Origin: CAVRUD01 sp963849635
GTDB lineage: Bacteria; Chloroflexota; Chloroflexia; Thermomicrobiales; UBA6265
Length of the DNA stretch: 64,000 bases
NCBI GenBank assembly: GCA_963849635.1
Contig: CAWKIA010000004.1
Location: 23,421-87,420, forward strand
Reading direction: 5' to 3'
The translations under genes and the position numbers were made by a program. This document shows, one piece after another, positions 44,705 to 52,809 of this stretch. Numbering within the stretch: position 1 is the first letter of the stretch; every line of letters begins with the position of its first letter. The notes under the pieces are model-generated. The model was not told the origin of the DNA, made no database searches, and was given only the letters and a program-made list of their open reading frames with translations.

Positions 44705-45718
44705 TTAGCTCGACTCGCCGAGACTGATCGTCTCGCCGACCGCCGCCGACCGATTAGACGCTTCGACCAAGATGCCCAGGTCGGTCGCCATCGCCACGTT
44801 GTCCGGCGCGATCGTACCTGCCTGGAGATGAGCGACCCACTGGTCGAAGGGGGAGGGCTGGTCGGAGGGCAGATCGACGGCGACCCAGTCGGTTTCGCCG
44901 CCCGGCTCTGGCCGCCGCCGGTAGCGCAGGCCAACTCCCGGCCGCTCGTAGTGCAGGCGGCCCGCCGTCCCGTTGACCTCGATCGTGTAGCCGCCGGGGT
45001 CGTCGGTGAAGCTGACTTCGGCGGTGGCGAGGGCGCCGTCCGGGTAGCCAAAGGTGACCACGGCGTTGTCTTCGACGGCCCGCCCGGTGACATAGCCATA
45101 GGTCGCGCTCACCGTCGCCGGCATGCCCAGGAAATGGCGGATCAAGTAGACCGGATGGCATCCAAGGTCGATCAGGGCACCGCCGGCAGCCTCGACCGGG
45201 TCGTAGAAGTGGGCCGGGAGCCAGCCGTCCGGGTTGGCATCGGTGCGTAGGGCGCCGTTGTGGGAGACACGCACGCGGAGGTGGGTCACCGTTCCCAGGT
45301 CTCCCCGCTCGATCGCGCCACGGATCGCCGCCGCGTACCCAGTCGACAGGCGGGGAAGACAGGTCACGAAGACCACGCCCGCGGCCTCCGCCGCCGCGAC
45401 GATCTCGCGCGTCTCCGCCACGGTCGGGGCGATGACCTTCTCGGTGAAGATGGCCTTCCCGGCCTTGGCCGCCGCCAGCATGACGGCGTGGTGGATCGAG
45501 GTCGCCGTGGTCACAACCACGCCGTCGATCGCCGGATCGGCGAGGAGCATGTCCAGGTCCGGCACAAACGTCGCGCCGATGGCCTGGGCCGCGGCCGCTC
45601 CCCGGTCGGGATCGTCATCCCAGACGGCGACGACCTCGGTCCCGGGGTGTTCGCGGGCCTCGCGCTCATAGTCGCGGGCGTGGACATGCCAGTAGCCAAG
45701 CATTGCCAACCGGAGCAT
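44705..45718 (-). CDS. Gfo/Idh/MocA-family oxidoreductase
   Basis: 337 residues. An N-terminal NAD(P)-binding fold (LRLAMLGYWHVHARDYEREA, VVAVWDDDPDRGAAAAQAIG) leads to the catalytic lysine region KAGKAIFTEKVIAPTVAETR, here EK followed by V rather than P, and then GGALIDLGCHPVYLIRHFLG, the conserved active-site helix with Asp and His. It should oxidise or reduce a sugar- or cyclitol-like substrate with NAD(P). GGAGG lies upstream of the ATG. The first glycine motif is GYWHVHARD rather than GxGxxG, typical of a subgroup. No pathway partner is adjacent. Confidence 0.82.
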   Translation of the reverse strand: MLRLAMLGYWHVHARDYEREAREHPGTEVVAVWDDDPDRGAAAAQAIGATFVPDLDMLLADPAIDGVVVTTATSIHHAVMLAAAKAGKAIFTEKVIAPTVAETREIVAAAEAAGVVFVTCLPRLSTGYAAAIRGAIERGDLGTVTHLRVRVSHNGALRTDANPDGWLPAHFYDPVEAAGGALIDLGCHPVYLIRHFLGMPATVSATYGYVTGRAVEDNAVVTFGYPDGALATAEVSFTDDPGGYTIEVNGTAGRLHYERPGVGLRYRRRPEPGGETDWVAVDLPSDQPSPFDQWVAHLQAGTIAPDNVAMATDLGILVEASNRSAAVGETISLGESS

Positions 45719-45896
45719 GCGCCGGATCCCTCCCTCGTCGTTCTCGTATCAGAAACACCCTGACGTGCACGCCGGGGTTGATCGGCTATCCGGTCAGAAT
45801 ACCCGCTGAAGCGCGCGCCCGGGCACAAGCCTCGATCGCCGAGCCATTGGTGGCCGACATGAATCAGGGATGTTGACAGTGACCCAGGTTTGACCG

Positions 45897-46487
45897 TTAG
45901 GTCGGGGAAGATTCGGCGCGGCGGGCGGCGGACTCACGCGCTCGCGCCCGGGCGGCGGCGATCTTCGCCACGGTGTCTTCGCCCGGCTCGGCCGTCACGT
46001 CGATCGCGCTGACCCACTTCACACTGTAGTTGTATCGATCGTTGGGAACGACCAGGCGCCACGGCCCCCCGCCTTCCGGCCCAAGCGGCTCCCCGCCAAC
46101 GTCATCGCAGAGCAACGCCGAGGCCGCCTCAGCCAGTGCGATCGGCCGGCAGTACGGGCCACCGCAGACGCGGAGGAAATTTGCTTCCGGGAGCAACCCG
46201 GCGAGCGCGACGACATCGAGCAAGCGCACGCCGGCCCAGGGAACGTCGGGCATCTGCCCCACGTCCCCCGTGCGAATCTCGCGGTACGAGACTCGCTCCA
46301 GGTGGCGCAGGTCGCTCGGCGTCAAGCGTCCCGGCGCCGCCACGAGTCCGGATACTTGGAGAGCTGGGTCGGCCGCGAGCTCCTTCGCAAAGAGGGGTAT
46401 GCCGTGGATGGTCCGTCCGGCGAACCGGTCGGAGGGACGGAAAGTGGCACTGTCGGGGCCATCGGCCACCCTGGTGTTGTCACTCAT
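45897..46487 (-). CDS. Molybdopterin oxidoreductase-fold protein without the metal cysteine
   Basis: 196 residues from the ATG at 46487 (AGGAGGT upstream). It follows the sulfite-oxidase-type Moco-binding fold: ALQVSGLVAAPGRLTPSDLR, then DVPWAGVRLLDVVALAGLLP, LAEAASALLCDDVGGEPLGP, and GGPWRLVVPNDRYNYSVKWV. In active family members a cysteine ligating molybdenum precedes the W-G-V segment; here that stretch reads VSYREIRTGDVGQM and has none. No signal peptide or redox partner is seen. It may be a non-enzymatic relative or use another ligand. Confidence 0.72.
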   Translation of the reverse strand: MSDNTRVADGPDSATFRPSDRFAGRTIHGIPLFAKELAADPALQVSGLVAAPGRLTPSDLRHLERVSYREIRTGDVGQMPDVPWAGVRLLDVVALAGLLPEANFLRVCGGPYCRPIALAEAASALLCDDVGGEPLGPEGGGPWRLVVPNDRYNYSVKWVSAIDVTAEPGEDTVAKIAAARARARESAARRAESSPT

Positions 46488-46688
46488 CTAGGCTGCCACC
46501 TCCTGGCGGACAGGGGACCACGCGGGGTGAAACGAATACTGCGCGCTACCGACCACCGCCCATCCTCCTCGACGCCAGCGACACGGCCAGCAGGGCCTGA
46601 CCGCTGGTGCTCAATGACTGACTATCATGCGTAGAGAGTTTACTACTCGGGCACATGGCCATCGCGACCATCGCGGTACGCCCGGAGA

Positions 46689-46717
46689 TTGTGCGAGTGG
46701 GGGCGAATCGCTACACT
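46689..46717 (+). promoter_or_regulatory. Promoter giving a probable leaderless mRNA
   Basis: TTGTGC (46689-46694) and TACACT (46712-46717) are spaced by 17 bp. Transcription would begin about seven bases after the -10 box, at the ATG 46724 of the response regulator, so no leader and no ribosome site are expected, and none is seen. Confidence 0.55.
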
Positions 46718-46723
46718 GCCAAA

Positions 46724-47131
46724 ATGCAACCAGCCGAGCTCGTGGCCACACAGCCGCATATCGTGGTCGTCAACGACGACCAGGATGTCCTCAATCTGCT
46801 AGCCGAACTCTTCACCGAGGAAGGCTATCAGGTCACCACCAGCATGATCGCCTACGAGTCTCCGGCCGAAGTCGCCGTCCTGGCCCCGGATGTCCTCATC
46901 GCCGATCTGCGCCTGGGGTGGACCTTAGATGAAGGTCTAGAGTTTCTCGATCGCCTGCACGCCGATCCTCTCACCGCCGGGATACCGGTGATTGTTTGCA
47001 GCGCATCCCATCCCGAGGTCATGGCAGAGGCCGGTGCCCGTTTGAAGACCCAGGCCTGCGCCCTGGTCGGGAAACCATTCGATATCGATGAACTACTCGC
47101 CGCCGTCTCGTCGTGCCTGCGCCGCGTGTAA
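46724..47131 (+). CDS. Stand-alone response regulator receiver
   Basis: 135 residues consisting of a single receiver domain: acidic pair in HIVVVNDDQDVLNLLAELFT, phosphoacceptor aspartate in DVLIADLRLGWTLDEGLEFL, Ser in VIVCSASHPEV, and lysine in LVGKPFDIDELLAAV. No output domain is present, so it works by protein contacts, as CheY-like or phosphorelay proteins do. The frame is open from 46655, but the promoter overlapping that extension favours the ATG at 46724. The next gene on the opposite strand ends 4 bp away and encodes a HisKA-like helix pair. Confidence 0.8.
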   Translation: MQPAELVATQPHIVVVNDDQDVLNLLAELFTEEGYQVTTSMIAYESPAEVAVLAPDVLIADLRLGWTLDEGLEFLDRLHADPLTAGIPVIVCSASHPEVMAEAGARLKTQACALVGKPFDIDELLAAVSSCLRRV

Positions 47132-47135
47132 CTAT

Positions 47136-47363
47136 CTAACCTCGGTTCGGCGTCCCGTCGAGTTCGTCAATCAAATGCTCAAGCCGTCGGACGCTCAGTT
47201 CGATATCGTCGAGCCGGGCCACACAGCGGCCGAGATCGGTGCGCCCGCGGTCCGCATCCCGGCGAAGCATCTGCAAACGCCCAAGCACCACGGTTAGATG
47301 GCGCCGAGCCAGGTAGGCAAATTCGGGGAAATTCGGCTGAGAGTCGGGCGGAGCGGAAGTCAC
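47136..47363 (-). CDS. Small HisKA-like helical protein
   Basis: 75 residues from the GTG at 47363, with AAGGAG six bases upstream. FAYLARRHLTVVLGRLQMLR and DLGRCVARLDDIELSVRRLE, followed by HLIDELDG, look like the two helices of a histidine-kinase dimerisation domain, with a histidine where the phospho-acceptor would be (ARRHLT). There is no ATPase domain. A longer frame reaching 47618 is arginine/proline-rich and unlikely to be coding. It converges on the single-domain receiver gene, so the two may interact (inference). Confidence 0.55.
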   Translation of the reverse strand: MTSAPPDSQPNFPEFAYLARRHLTVVLGRLQMLRRDADRGRTDLGRCVARLDDIELSVRRLEHLIDELDGTPNRG

Positions 47364-47745
47364 GGGCGCTCCTTGCGGTCCTGCGGGAAGATCAATCGCT
47401 TCGGAAGGCGACGCAAGTCCGATACCGCCGCACACAACCGGCAGGGGGTAGCGCGGTAGTGGACGGCACAGCGGCCCGCGCGAGAGCAATAGCACACCAC
47501 CCAGGCATCGCCAGTAGGAATCGGAACGCCGCCTGAGCGACGCCCGGGGAATTCGAGGCGCCGACCGGGTATCGCCCGGGGCAAGATGACGCGCCGTGTT
47601 CAGCATCGCCGCTCCCATTGTTCCCGGGCACAGCCCGAATAGCGCAACGAATCCCCCCGGACGCGGTGGGGACGGCGCACTTCCAGTCAGCTGGAGCGGT
47701 CGTCGGCCGGATCGTGGGGGTCCTCAGGCCGGTTCGCTCATGTCC

Positions 47746-47800
47746 TATACTCGCGACCGACGGGGGTGCCGCGTACCCCGTACCCGTGCGGCTGACGGAG
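47746..47800 (+). promoter_or_regulatory. Promoter and structured leader (candidate riboswitch) of the Na+/H+ antiporter gene
   Basis: A -10 box TATACT (47746-47751) would start transcription near 47758. The RNA from there has a GGGGGTGCCGC arm that can pair with GCGGC, an inserted ACCCCGTACCC segment able to pair with the G-run, and a conserved-looking GCTGACGGAGG junction directly before the hairpin at 47801. Compact multi-stem leaders of this kind upstream of cation/proton antiporters are often riboswitches (for example the nhaA-I/Li+ or Na+ classes). I cannot assign a class by eye. Confidence 0.5.
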
Positions 47801-47832
47801 GGGACTGCCAAATGGCGGTCCCTTATTGTTTG
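47801..47832 (+). terminator. Terminator-like hairpin in the antiporter leader
   Basis: GGGACTGCC/GGCGGTCCC forms a 9-bp stem (one T-G pair) with an AAAT loop and is followed by the T-rich TTATTGTTTG. It stands 54 bp before the antiporter start codon, so it can end transcription early or be the last stem of the aptamer. Confidence 0.6.
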
Positions 47833-47885
47833 TGTTGGGAGCGGTGCGTCCGCACTGATTCCGGCATGGATGGAGCGCCGAGTCC

Positions 47886-49133
47886 GTGAGTGAGGTCGAA
47901 GGCTTCGTCGCCCTAATGATCGCGGCCGCCGTGACGGCGACGATCGCGCGCTGGATTCGCGTGTCCTACACCCTGGCACTCCTGCTGCTGGGGCTCGGGC
48001 TCGGCATCTCGGACGTCATCTCCAGCCCGCAACCCAGTTCCGACGTCATCCTGCTCCTCTTCCTCCCTCCGCTCCTCTTCGAGGCGGCGTTCGTGCTCGA
48101 TCTGCGCCTCCTTTGGAACGTGCGCGCCGGTGTTCTGGCGTTTGCCCTCCCGGGCGTGCTCCTCGCCATGACCGTGGGTGGCGCCCTGGTCCATTGGGGT
48201 CTGGGACTGCCCTGGACCGTCGCGCTCCTCTTCGGCGCGATGATCGCCGCCACCGACCCCGTCGCGGTCCTGGCGACCTTCCGCCAGCTCGCCGTGGACC
48301 GCCGCCTCGCCTCGTTGCTGGAAGGGGAGAGCCTGCTCAACGACGGCGTAGCGCTCGTACTGCTGGTCACGCTGACGGAGGCCGTCTATGGCGACTTCAG
48401 TCTCGGCTCGGCCGCCGGCACGTTTCTGCTCGAGGTCGCAGGCGGCGCGGCACTCGGAGTAGGGCTCGGCTGGATCGGTCACCGTCTGATCGCTCACATC
48501 GACGAACACCTGACGGAGATGACCGTCTCGGTCGCGCTGGCGTACGGGGCGTTTCTCGCCGCCGACCAGCTCCATCTCTCCGGGGTGCTGGCCACCATCG
48601 CGGCGGCGATGACGCTGGGCCACCTCGGGCGGACGAGGGGCTGGATCTACAGCGACGGATCGGAGCGGCTGTTGATCGACCTCTGGGAGTTCCTGGCGTT
48701 CGTCGCCAACGCCGCGCTCTTCCTCATGATCGGTCTGGCGGTGCGCACGGCCGACCTGCGCGAGCACCCCGAGGCCGTCGTCTGGGGCGTTGCCGCGGCC
48801 CTCATCGGTCGGGCAGTCGTCGCCTATGGCATCAGTCCGGTGCTCGACCGTCTCGGGTTTGCGGTGAATTGGGCCGAGCGGCATATCATCTTCTGGGGCG
48901 GCCTCCGAGGCGCGGTGGCGCTCGCCGCGGTGCTGAGCCTGCCGCCAGACTTCCCAAACCGGGCGCGACTGCTGGCGATGACCTACGGCGTGGTGCTCTT
49001 CACCCTGCTGGTCCAGGGACTGACCATCGGTCCGCTCGTGCGGCACCTTGGCGCGCGAGACCGGGAGGCACAACCGAGCGCATCCGGCGCCACAGAGCGC
49101 CCGAAAAACCCCGCCACGTATCGAACCAAGTGA
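47886..49133 (+). CDS. CPA1-type Na+/H+ antiporter (NhaP-like)
   Basis: 415 residues with about 12 membrane helices. Conserved CPA1 motifs are LLLFLPPLLFEAAFVLD, the transport-site AAMIAATDPVAVLA-type stretch (here LFGAMIAATDPVAVLATFRQ), LLEGESLLNDGVALVLL, a late GRAVVAYG and HIIFWGGLRGAVALAAVLSL. It exchanges cytoplasmic Na+ (or K+) for external protons. The GTG at 47886 follows GGAG by 10 bases. The leader carries a candidate riboswitch. The tail after residue 390 is short and polar, with no regulatory domain. Confidence 0.87.
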   Translation: MSEVEGFVALMIAAAVTATIARWIRVSYTLALLLLGLGLGISDVISSPQPSSDVILLLFLPPLLFEAAFVLDLRLLWNVRAGVLAFALPGVLLAMTVGGALVHWGLGLPWTVALLFGAMIAATDPVAVLATFRQLAVDRRLASLLEGESLLNDGVALVLLVTLTEAVYGDFSLGSAAGTFLLEVAGGAALGVGLGWIGHRLIAHIDEHLTEMTVSVALAYGAFLAADQLHLSGVLATIAAAMTLGHLGRTRGWIYSDGSERLLIDLWEFLAFVANAALFLMIGLAVRTADLREHPEAVVWGVAAALIGRAVVAYGISPVLDRLGFAVNWAERHIIFWGGLRGAVALAAVLSLPPDFPNRARLLAMTYGVVLFTLLVQGLTIGPLVRHLGARDREAQPSASGATERPKNPATYRTK

Positions 49134-49134
49134 C

Positions 49135-49512
<378 letters not shown>

Positions 49513-49529
49513 TACTGAAATAGCCCATA

Positions 49530-49541
49530 AGTACTAGTACT
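49530..49541. promoter_or_regulatory. 12-bp perfect palindrome in AT-rich promoter region
   Basis: AGTACTAGTACT lies in an AT-rich stretch (49500-49580) about 65 bp before the zinc peptidase start. It could be an operator for a dimeric repressor. Confidence 0.35.
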
Positions 49542-49606
49542 ATCTGGTCAGTACCCGAGTAGCGCTCGGTTTTACTCCTTACAACTCAATCCAGGAGACA
49601 ACGTCC

Positions 49607-50632
49607 GTGAGCATCCCCGCGACGAGTGCTTCCGCGCGCCCATTTCTTGCCGCTCGCCGTCCCGTCGTTCGAGTGGACCGTGTAAGCCAACGCCATCGCC
49701 TCCTTCGTGGCTGTCTTTTCGCTCTGGTCCTCACCGGCCTGGTCGGCATTGCCCAGGTCCAAACCGCGGGCGCGGCCGCACCGACCGACGCCGGCGAAAC
49801 ATCGGTCCCGAACCTCTCTCCCGGCAACGCTGAGATCGATATTGACGCTTTCTGGCGCAATATTTTCTCGTCCGCTGGTTTCGCCTATTCTACCCCGGCA
49901 GTGGTCCCGTTCGCGGCTCCGATCAATTCCGGCTGCGGCTACGTCACCCCGGCGGAGCTGATCGCCTTCTATTGCGCCGCCGATGTTGTCGTCTACTGGT
50001 CGTCTCCCTCGTACGAGCAGGCGTACGTCTCCGGCGGAGATGCCGCCTGGGTCAACGTGATGGCCCACGAGTGGAGCCACCACGCTCAGGTACTGCTTGG
50101 TACCAACACTCCATGGCGGCGCGCCAACGATATTGTCAATCTGGAGCTCGAAGCGACCTGCATGGGCGGCGTCTACGTCGCCAGCGCCCTCGATCGGGGC
50201 CTCGTCACCGACGACATGGTCACCACGATGGTGGGCATGTTCGTCGGAAGTCCGTACCACGGTACTACTGAGCAGGTCCAGAGTGCGTTCCTCGGGGGCC
50301 TCAACTCCGGGATCACCTCGTGCGGGCTCGCCCTCCCCGAACCTGTCGCTCAGCCCGCCGCCACCACCGCCAACAAGTCAGCGGGTGCGGCTGACGATGA
50401 CAACGACGAACGCACCGTCGAGCCGCGCGCCGCTCGGATCACCGCCGCCGCCGTCAACCTGCGCGCGACGCCGTCAACGACGGCTCCCATCCAGACCGTC
50501 CTCTCGCCCGCCTCCCGGATTGAGGTCACGGGCGAGGCGCAGTCCGCCGATGGCTACTCCTGGTACCCGGTCATCGACTTGACCACGGGTTTGACGGGCT
50601 ACGTTGCCGCTCCCTACCTATCCGTCTCGTAG
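49607..50632 (+). CDS. Exported neutral zinc metallopeptidase with SH3-like domain
   Basis: 341 residues from GTG 49607 (AGGAG nine bases upstream). A membrane/signal segment (LLRGCLFALVLTGLVGIAQV) precedes the peptidase domain: GCGYVTPAELIAFYCAADVV, the zinc motif VMAHEWSHHAQVLLG (HExxH), and the third-ligand region NLELEATCMGGVYVASALDR, as in the neutral zinc metallopeptidase (YpfJ-like) family. The C-terminal 65 residues (ITAAAVNLRATPSTTAPIQT, then GYSWYPVIDLTTGLTGYVAA) are a bacterial SH3 domain that often binds the cell wall. It probably acts outside the membrane on proteins. Confidence 0.83.
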   Translation: MSIPATSASARPFLAARRPVVRVDRVSQRHRLLRGCLFALVLTGLVGIAQVQTAGAAAPTDAGETSVPNLSPGNAEIDIDAFWRNIFSSAGFAYSTPAVVPFAAPINSGCGYVTPAELIAFYCAADVVVYWSSPSYEQAYVSGGDAAWVNVMAHEWSHHAQVLLGTNTPWRRANDIVNLELEATCMGGVYVASALDRGLVTDDMVTTMVGMFVGSPYHGTTEQVQSAFLGGLNSGITSCGLALPEPVAQPAATTANKSAGAADDDNDERTVEPRAARITAAAVNLRATPSTTAPIQTVLSPASRIEVTGEAQSADGYSWYPVIDLTTGLTGYVAAPYLSVS

Positions 50633-50821
50633 CCATTCCCACTCAAGGCACGCACAAGCAACTTTCGCCTGACGCTCCTGGGTATCAGCCACGGCACACT
50701 CGTGATTCCATGACCTCCGAGGTAATTGTTCCGCTCCCATACGGCCGTATCGTGGAGATAGGAACAAGCGATCACTCACCGGCGAGAGGTTTCGCCGGGA
50801 ACGCTCAGGGAGGTTTGGCAG

Positions 50822-51160
50822 ATGAACGGCATACTCCTCGACGCGATCGGGCAGGTACAGACGCTGCTTGGATTCGCGCTCATCGGGGCCGGAGCATGGC
50901 TGCTGGCGCGCGGCCTCTGGGGTGGCCGCGGCGGCAGGAGAGGCCTCCTGCGCGGCCATGAGCCGGCCCTGGAGCGAGCCGAAGGCTGGAGGGTCGTCGT
51001 CGTCGGATTCGTCGTCGGCACCCTCGGCTTCGCCGCCCTGGCCGGCTCGGCCCTGCTCTTCTACATGGCGCTCGGCATCGGGGTCGTCGAGCTCTGGGAG
51101 GCCAGCTTCGTCATCTCCGTCTGGCGCCACGCCGATACCCACAAGCCCCGCAGTACATAA
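50822..51160 (+). CDS. Small membrane protein with two helices
   Basis: 112 residues with GGGAGG ten bases before the ATG. Helix 1 is LLGFALIGAGAWLLARGLWG, helix 2 is VVVGFVVGTLGFAALAGSAL, separated by a basic loop (GGRGGRRGLLRGHEPALERA); the C-terminus is polar. No family is recognised. It stands alone about 190 bp after the zinc peptidase. Confidence 0.65.
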   Translation: MNGILLDAIGQVQTLLGFALIGAGAWLLARGLWGGRGGRRGLLRGHEPALERAEGWRVVVVGFVVGTLGFAALAGSALLFYMALGIGVVELWEASFVISVWRHADTHKPRST

Positions 51161-51212
51161 GGGTCCCTGCAATACAGTTCGGCAGGGGGGCTGCGTCGGG
51201 TCCCGACAACCG

Positions 51213-52461
51213 TCAGACAGCCGGCAGGTCTCCGTCTATCGGTGCGCCGACGGTGAGCACCAGTGCGACGAGCGGTTCACCGCCGTCGGGAGCAAATCCG
51301 ACCAGTGCGCCGCCGTCGAAGGTCAGGCCAGCACCGGCGTCGAACGTTCCGCCGGTCACTGCCCGCGTCAATCCGGGTTCCTGTTGAAGCTGGGCCCGGC
51401 CGCCCTCGACCGTCAGCATCAGCCGCCCGGTCTCCACGACGACGAACTCGGCCAGCGCACCCTGCTGGCTCACCGCCGCGGCGCCAGGTGCCAGCGCGAC
51501 GCGCCCAATGGCAATCGTGGCTCGACCTTCCGGGAACCGGACGTCCGTTCCACTGGCCAAGGCCGAGTACGTTGCCATCGATGTTGCGGTGCCGGCTGCG
51601 GCATCGACCGGGCCGACGCGAGACGGGAAGGCCGGGTCGCCGGCCCAAATCACCAGCACGGTCGCCGGCACCGCGCCGCGATTGCGAGTCTCAACAAAGC
51701 TGCCACTCGCCAAGACCAGTGTGTCGCCCGCCCCGGGCGTGACTGCCGCACCCGGGGCAATCGAGCGACGCATCCCGTCGGCGGAAACGAGGGTGGCCGC
51801 CTTGGGAGACATCGGATCAAGTGTCACGTTCCAGCCCTCCTGCCTCGATGAGCAGGACCGTCGGACCACTCGTCCACCGCACGTCGGCCCCATCTGGGGA
51901 ATAGGTCAGCCGGCCCAGTTCGACCCACTTCGCCGCGGGCCGTTCCACCGTTACCGTGACCTCCAGGAGCGGCTCGACGACGGCCAGACCGAGATCGTCG
52001 CCCCAATGTTCGGCGATACGGCCCGCCTGCAGACGAAAGAGATCGAGCGTTGCCCAGACGCGGCCCTCGACAGCAGGAAGCCCTGAGGACGGTGCGCCGT
52101 GCACCCCGTCGACGAGGACGCGGGCGGCGACATAGTTGTCCTCGGCGACGACGTCGTGCTCCATCATCACAAGCGTGGGATCCGCCCGGTGCAGTGCCAA
52201 CAAGTAGTGTTTGAGGCCGTCTCGGTCGCTCGTCTGGCCAGGTCGGGCGGCATGATCGACGAAGTCCTCGGCGAGCAGCGAGTCGAGGGGAGCCACGTCG
52301 CCGGAAAGGAGCGCGCGGTTGACGGCGGCGTAGAAGCGGTGGACGACACCGGCGTGGGTAGCAGACGCGGCCGGGGCTTCGACGGCATGCCGAAGTTCCC
52401 CGAGAACGAGCCCGGTGGTTAGGGCGAGCGCCAGCGAGAGGGGCACGATCAAGCGGCGCAT
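51213..52461 (-). CDS. Exported SnoaL-like plus cupin-like two-domain protein (frameshift)
   Basis: From ATG 52461 a signal peptide (RRLIVPLSLALALTTGLVLG) is followed by a SnoaL-like domain: AGVVHRFYAAVNRALLSGDV, LLAEDFVDHAARPGQTSDRD and TLDLFRLQAGRIAEHWGDDL. That frame ends at 51817. A one-base shift near 51835 continues without a break in sense (LLIEAGG to WNVTLDPMSPKAATLVSADG) into a cupin-like domain: GAAVTPGAGDTLVLASGSFV, ALAEFVVVETGRLMLTVEGG, ending at 51213. The joined length is about 415 residues. The ribosome site is unclear. Enzyme activity cannot be inferred, since the metal histidines of cupins are not evident. Confidence 0.68.
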
Positions 52462-52809
52462 GGTCAGTTGCCAACCAGCGGTGAACGGCCCGCTATCCGC
52501 GGGCACCGGGCGGCGACCCGGTGCGGGGTGCCACCGCGGACTGTCTCTTTACGGCGACAGTCGAGTCCGTGGGTGTGGGCGATGGGGACCGAACGATCCG
52601 CAATCATGAGCAGGCCCTTGAAGCTCCCTGTGCCGGACCGCCCGGCAACGCAGTTCCAGTCTGCCCGCCGACCGGCCTCGTCACTACGCGCGCAACCCAC
52701 ACGCTACCCACACACTTTCGGCGCGGCGAGCTTGGGGTCCGGTTGTGACTGGACGGGGCGAGGCGTAGGATTGGGCGCAGGCAGCGGCAATGCGGAGAGC
52801 ACGAGAACG
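52462..52809. other. Divergent intergenic region with two hairpins
   Basis: No gene. Two adjacent perfect hairpins, GCCCGC/GCGGGC (52488-52504) and CACCGGG/CCCGGTG (52504-52523), lie just upstream of the minus-strand gene. A CCACACGC/CCACACAC direct pair is at about 52690-52710. Confidence 0.45.
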
